A model generated the notes under the pieces. The model was not told the origin of the DNA, made no database searches, and saw only the letters and a list, made by a program, of their open reading frames with translations. Source: an uncultured Clostridia bacterium (GTDB lineage Bacteria; Bacillota; Clostridia; Oscillospirales; Acutalibacteraceae). From it: 6,056 nt of DNA. Of the stretch, positions 5,088-6,056 are shown in pieces. The translations under genes and the position numbers were made by a program. The stretch covers positions 1 through 6,056 of the forward strand of contig CALDPI010000297.1 of NCBI GenBank assembly GCA_937912045.1, written 5' to 3'. Numbering within the stretch: position 1 is the stretch's first letter; each line of letters begins with the position of its first letter.

Positions 5088-5149
5088 ACGGTGGGAGGAA
5101 CGCAAACAATATTTTGCGCTCCGTCAGGTGTTTATAACACCGCTACCAC
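5088..5149 (+). promoter_or_regulatory. Putative ribosomal protein L1 binding site in the rplK leader
   Basis: GTGGGAGGAA (5091-5100) and TACCAC (5144-5149) match the two halves of the L1 site in 23S rRNA, where GGUGGGAGG pairs through GUGG/CCAC with UACCACC. Between them are two hairpins, CGCAAA/TTTGCG (5101-5106/5113-5118) and GGTGTT/AACACC (5127-5132/5136-5141), giving a three-way junction like the L1 stalk. The rplK ribosome binding site GGAGGT (5157-5162) lies 7 nt after the closing CCAC. Known biology: L1 represses translation of the L11-L1 operon by binding such a mimic. Binding here is inferred. Confidence 0.75.
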
Positions 5150-5169
5150 GAATTTTGGAGGTGCAAATA

Positions 5170-5595
5170 ATGGCTCAGAAAATAACAGGTTACATTAAAT
5201 TACAGATACCCGCTGGCAAGGCTACTCCGGCTCCCCCGGTTGGTCCTGCTCTCGGTCAGTATGGTGTAAACATTATGTCTTTCACCAAGGAGTTTAACGA
5301 GCGCACAAAGAACGATGCCGGTCTTATCATCCCGGTTGTTATCACTGTTTATGCAGACCGTTCTTTCAGCTTTATTACTAAAACTCCTCCCGCTGCCGTT
5401 CTTATCAAGAAGGCTTGCGGAATTGAAAGTGGTTCTGGCGTACCGAACAAAACTAAGGTTGCCAAAATCACCAGCGAACAGGTCAGAAAAATCGCTGAAC
5501 AGAAAATGCCCGATTTGAATGCTGCTTCTATTGAGACTGCTATGAGCATGGTAGCAGGTACTGCACGCAGCATGGGAATCGAAGTAGTTGACTAA
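5170..5595 (+). CDS. rplK: 50S ribosomal protein L11
   Basis: L11 forms the base of the GTPase-associated stalk with helices 43/44 of 23S rRNA and takes part in factor binding and the stringent response. The 141-residue product is exactly the usual length: N-terminal domain beginning MAQKITGYIKLQIPAGKATP with the conserved proline-rich APPVGPALGQYG (21-32), then the C-terminal RNA-binding domain ending in TARSMGIEVVD. The frame is open upstream to 5128, but the true start is ATG 5170, because the family's N-terminus begins there and GGAGGT (5157-5162) is 7 nt upstream. It lies 141 nt after nusG, behind a leader containing a putative L1 site, and 56 nt before rplA. Confidence 0.97.
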   Translation: MAQKITGYIKLQIPAGKATPAPPVGPALGQYGVNIMSFTKEFNERTKNDAGLIIPVVITVYADRSFSFITKTPPAAVLIKKACGIESGSGVPNKTKVAKITSEQVRKIAEQKMPDLNAASIETAMSMVAGTARSMGIEVVD

Positions 5596-5604
5596 TACTC
5601 CCCC

Positions 5605-5631
5605 GTGGGAGGAAATTTCCGATTTTACCAC
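5605..5631 (+). promoter_or_regulatory. Second putative L1 binding site, in front of rplA
   Basis: GTGGGAGGAA (5605-5614) and TACCAC (5626-5631) repeat the halves found before rplK, here enclosing one short hairpin, GGAAA/TTTCC (palindrome 5611-5620). Outer GTGG/CCAC pairing (5605-5608/5628-5631) leaves an asymmetric internal loop as in 23S rRNA L1 sites. The rplA ribosome binding site GGGAGGT (5637-5643) lies 5 nt downstream. An alternative hairpin CTCCC/GGGAG (5598-5602/5607-5611) would break the site, so two exclusive folds are possible. Confidence 0.72.
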
Positions 5632-5651
5632 TTATTGGGAGGTTTACTAAA

Positions 5652-6056
5652 ATGAAACACGGTAAAAAGTATAATGATGGTGTAAAGCTTATTGAAACAG
5701 GTAAGCTTTATGATGTTGAAGAAGCTTTGGACATTGCCCTTAAAACCGGCACTGCAAAGTTTGATGAAACTGTTGAAATTCACGTTCGTTTGGGTGTTGA
5801 CTCTCGTCACGCTGACCAGCAGGTCAGAGGCGCTGTTGTTCTCCCCAACGGTACAGGTAAGAAGGTTCGTACCCTTGTTCTTGCTAAGGGTGACAACGCA
5901 AAGGCTGCTGAAGAAGCCGGTTCGGATTTCGTAGGTGCTGAAGAGCTCGTTGCTAAAATCCAGAACGAAGGCTGGCTCGACTTTGACGTTGTTATTGCCA
6001 CACCTGATATGATGGGTGTTGTTGGTCGTCTTGGTAAGGTTTTAGGTCCTAAGGGC
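5652..6056 (+). CDS. rplA: 50S ribosomal protein L1, N-terminal part (cut by window end)
   Basis: L1 forms the mobile L1 stalk beside the ribosomal E site and in many bacteria represses its own operon by binding a copy of its rRNA site in the mRNA. The first 135 codons of about 230 are present: MKHGKKYNDGVKLIETGKLY, DETVEIHVRLGVD with the surrounding RNA-contacting strands, GTGKKVRTLVLAKGD, and DVVIATPDMMGVVGRLGKVL followed by GPKG at the edge, a highly conserved L1 signature. The start is set by GGGAGGT (5637-5643), 8 nt upstream. It follows rplK as expected. The putative L1 sites at 5088-5149 and 5605-5631 suggest feedback control by this protein. Confidence 0.97.
   Translation, partial: MKHGKKYNDGVKLIETGKLYDVEEALDIALKTGTAKFDETVEIHVRLGVDSRHADQQVRGAVVLPNGTGKKVRTLVLAKGDNAKAAEEAGSDFVGAEELVAKIQNEGWLDFDVVIATPDMMGVVGRLGKVLGPKG

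Noticed and set aside
5128..5169. Longer L11 starting at 5128
   Set aside because: The extra 14 residues are not L11-like and fall in the putative L1 site; ATG 5170 has the proper ribosome binding site.
5200..5631. 143-codon minus-strand frame opposite rplK
   Set aside because: It is antisense to a well-conserved ribosomal protein gene and shows no domain; a shadow frame.
1..6056. CRISPR arrays, tRNA or rRNA genes, insertion-sequence transposases
   Set aside because: No regularly spaced direct repeats, cloverleaf-like sequences, or transposase motifs were seen on either strand.

Overview
The window looks like a contig from a Gram-positive anaerobe of the class Clostridia, probably near Oscillospiraceae/Ruminococcaceae. 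This is an inference from strong GGAGG ribosome binding sites, a zinc-ribbon L33, Rnf genes, an RHS protein and the order murA - MBL hydrolase - rlmH - rpmG - secE - nusG - rplK - rplA. No taxonomic search could be run.

Left third (1-1909), mosaic. Bases 1 to about 692 encode, on the minus strand, the C-terminal core of an RHS/YD-repeat protein that continues past the left edge. It runs head-on into the plus-strand 3' part of rnfD, which has lost its N-terminal half. rnfD is followed by an intact 5' end of rnfG, which fuses in frame at about 1574-1597 to the last ~105 codons of murA. Thus RHS, Rnf and MurA pieces are joined at two points, each with about 20 nt that can be read as either neighbour. 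A k-mer assembly chimera or a microhomology rearrangement explains this better than a new fusion enzyme.

Middle (1910-3376). A 199-nt gap packed with perfect hairpins precedes a YycJ/WalJ-type metallo-beta-lactamase-fold hydrolase. Its conserved N-terminus can only be reached from an AUU start codon placed 6 nt after an ideal Shine-Dalgarno sequence. rlmH (23S rRNA pseudouridine methyltransferase) follows with a 4-nt overlap.

Right half (3377-6056). A long terminator hairpin contains a near-consensus housekeeping promoter, so the upstream operon stops where the ribosomal operon begins. After a structured leader of about 170 nt come rpmG, secE, nusG, rplK and rplA (truncated by the right edge). 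SecE is unusual: a normal C-terminal SecE domain follows about 165 residues holding four predicted membrane segments. In front of both rplK and rplA lies a sequence with the two halves of the 23S rRNA L1-binding site (GTGGGAGG ... TACCAC), the likely points where L1 represses its own operon.

The right-hand genes together serve ribosome building (L33, L11, L1, RlmH), transcription elongation (NusG) and protein export (SecE). No wholly new system was found; the best leads are the SecE extension, the duplicated L1 mimics, the AUU start and the promoter-in-terminator.
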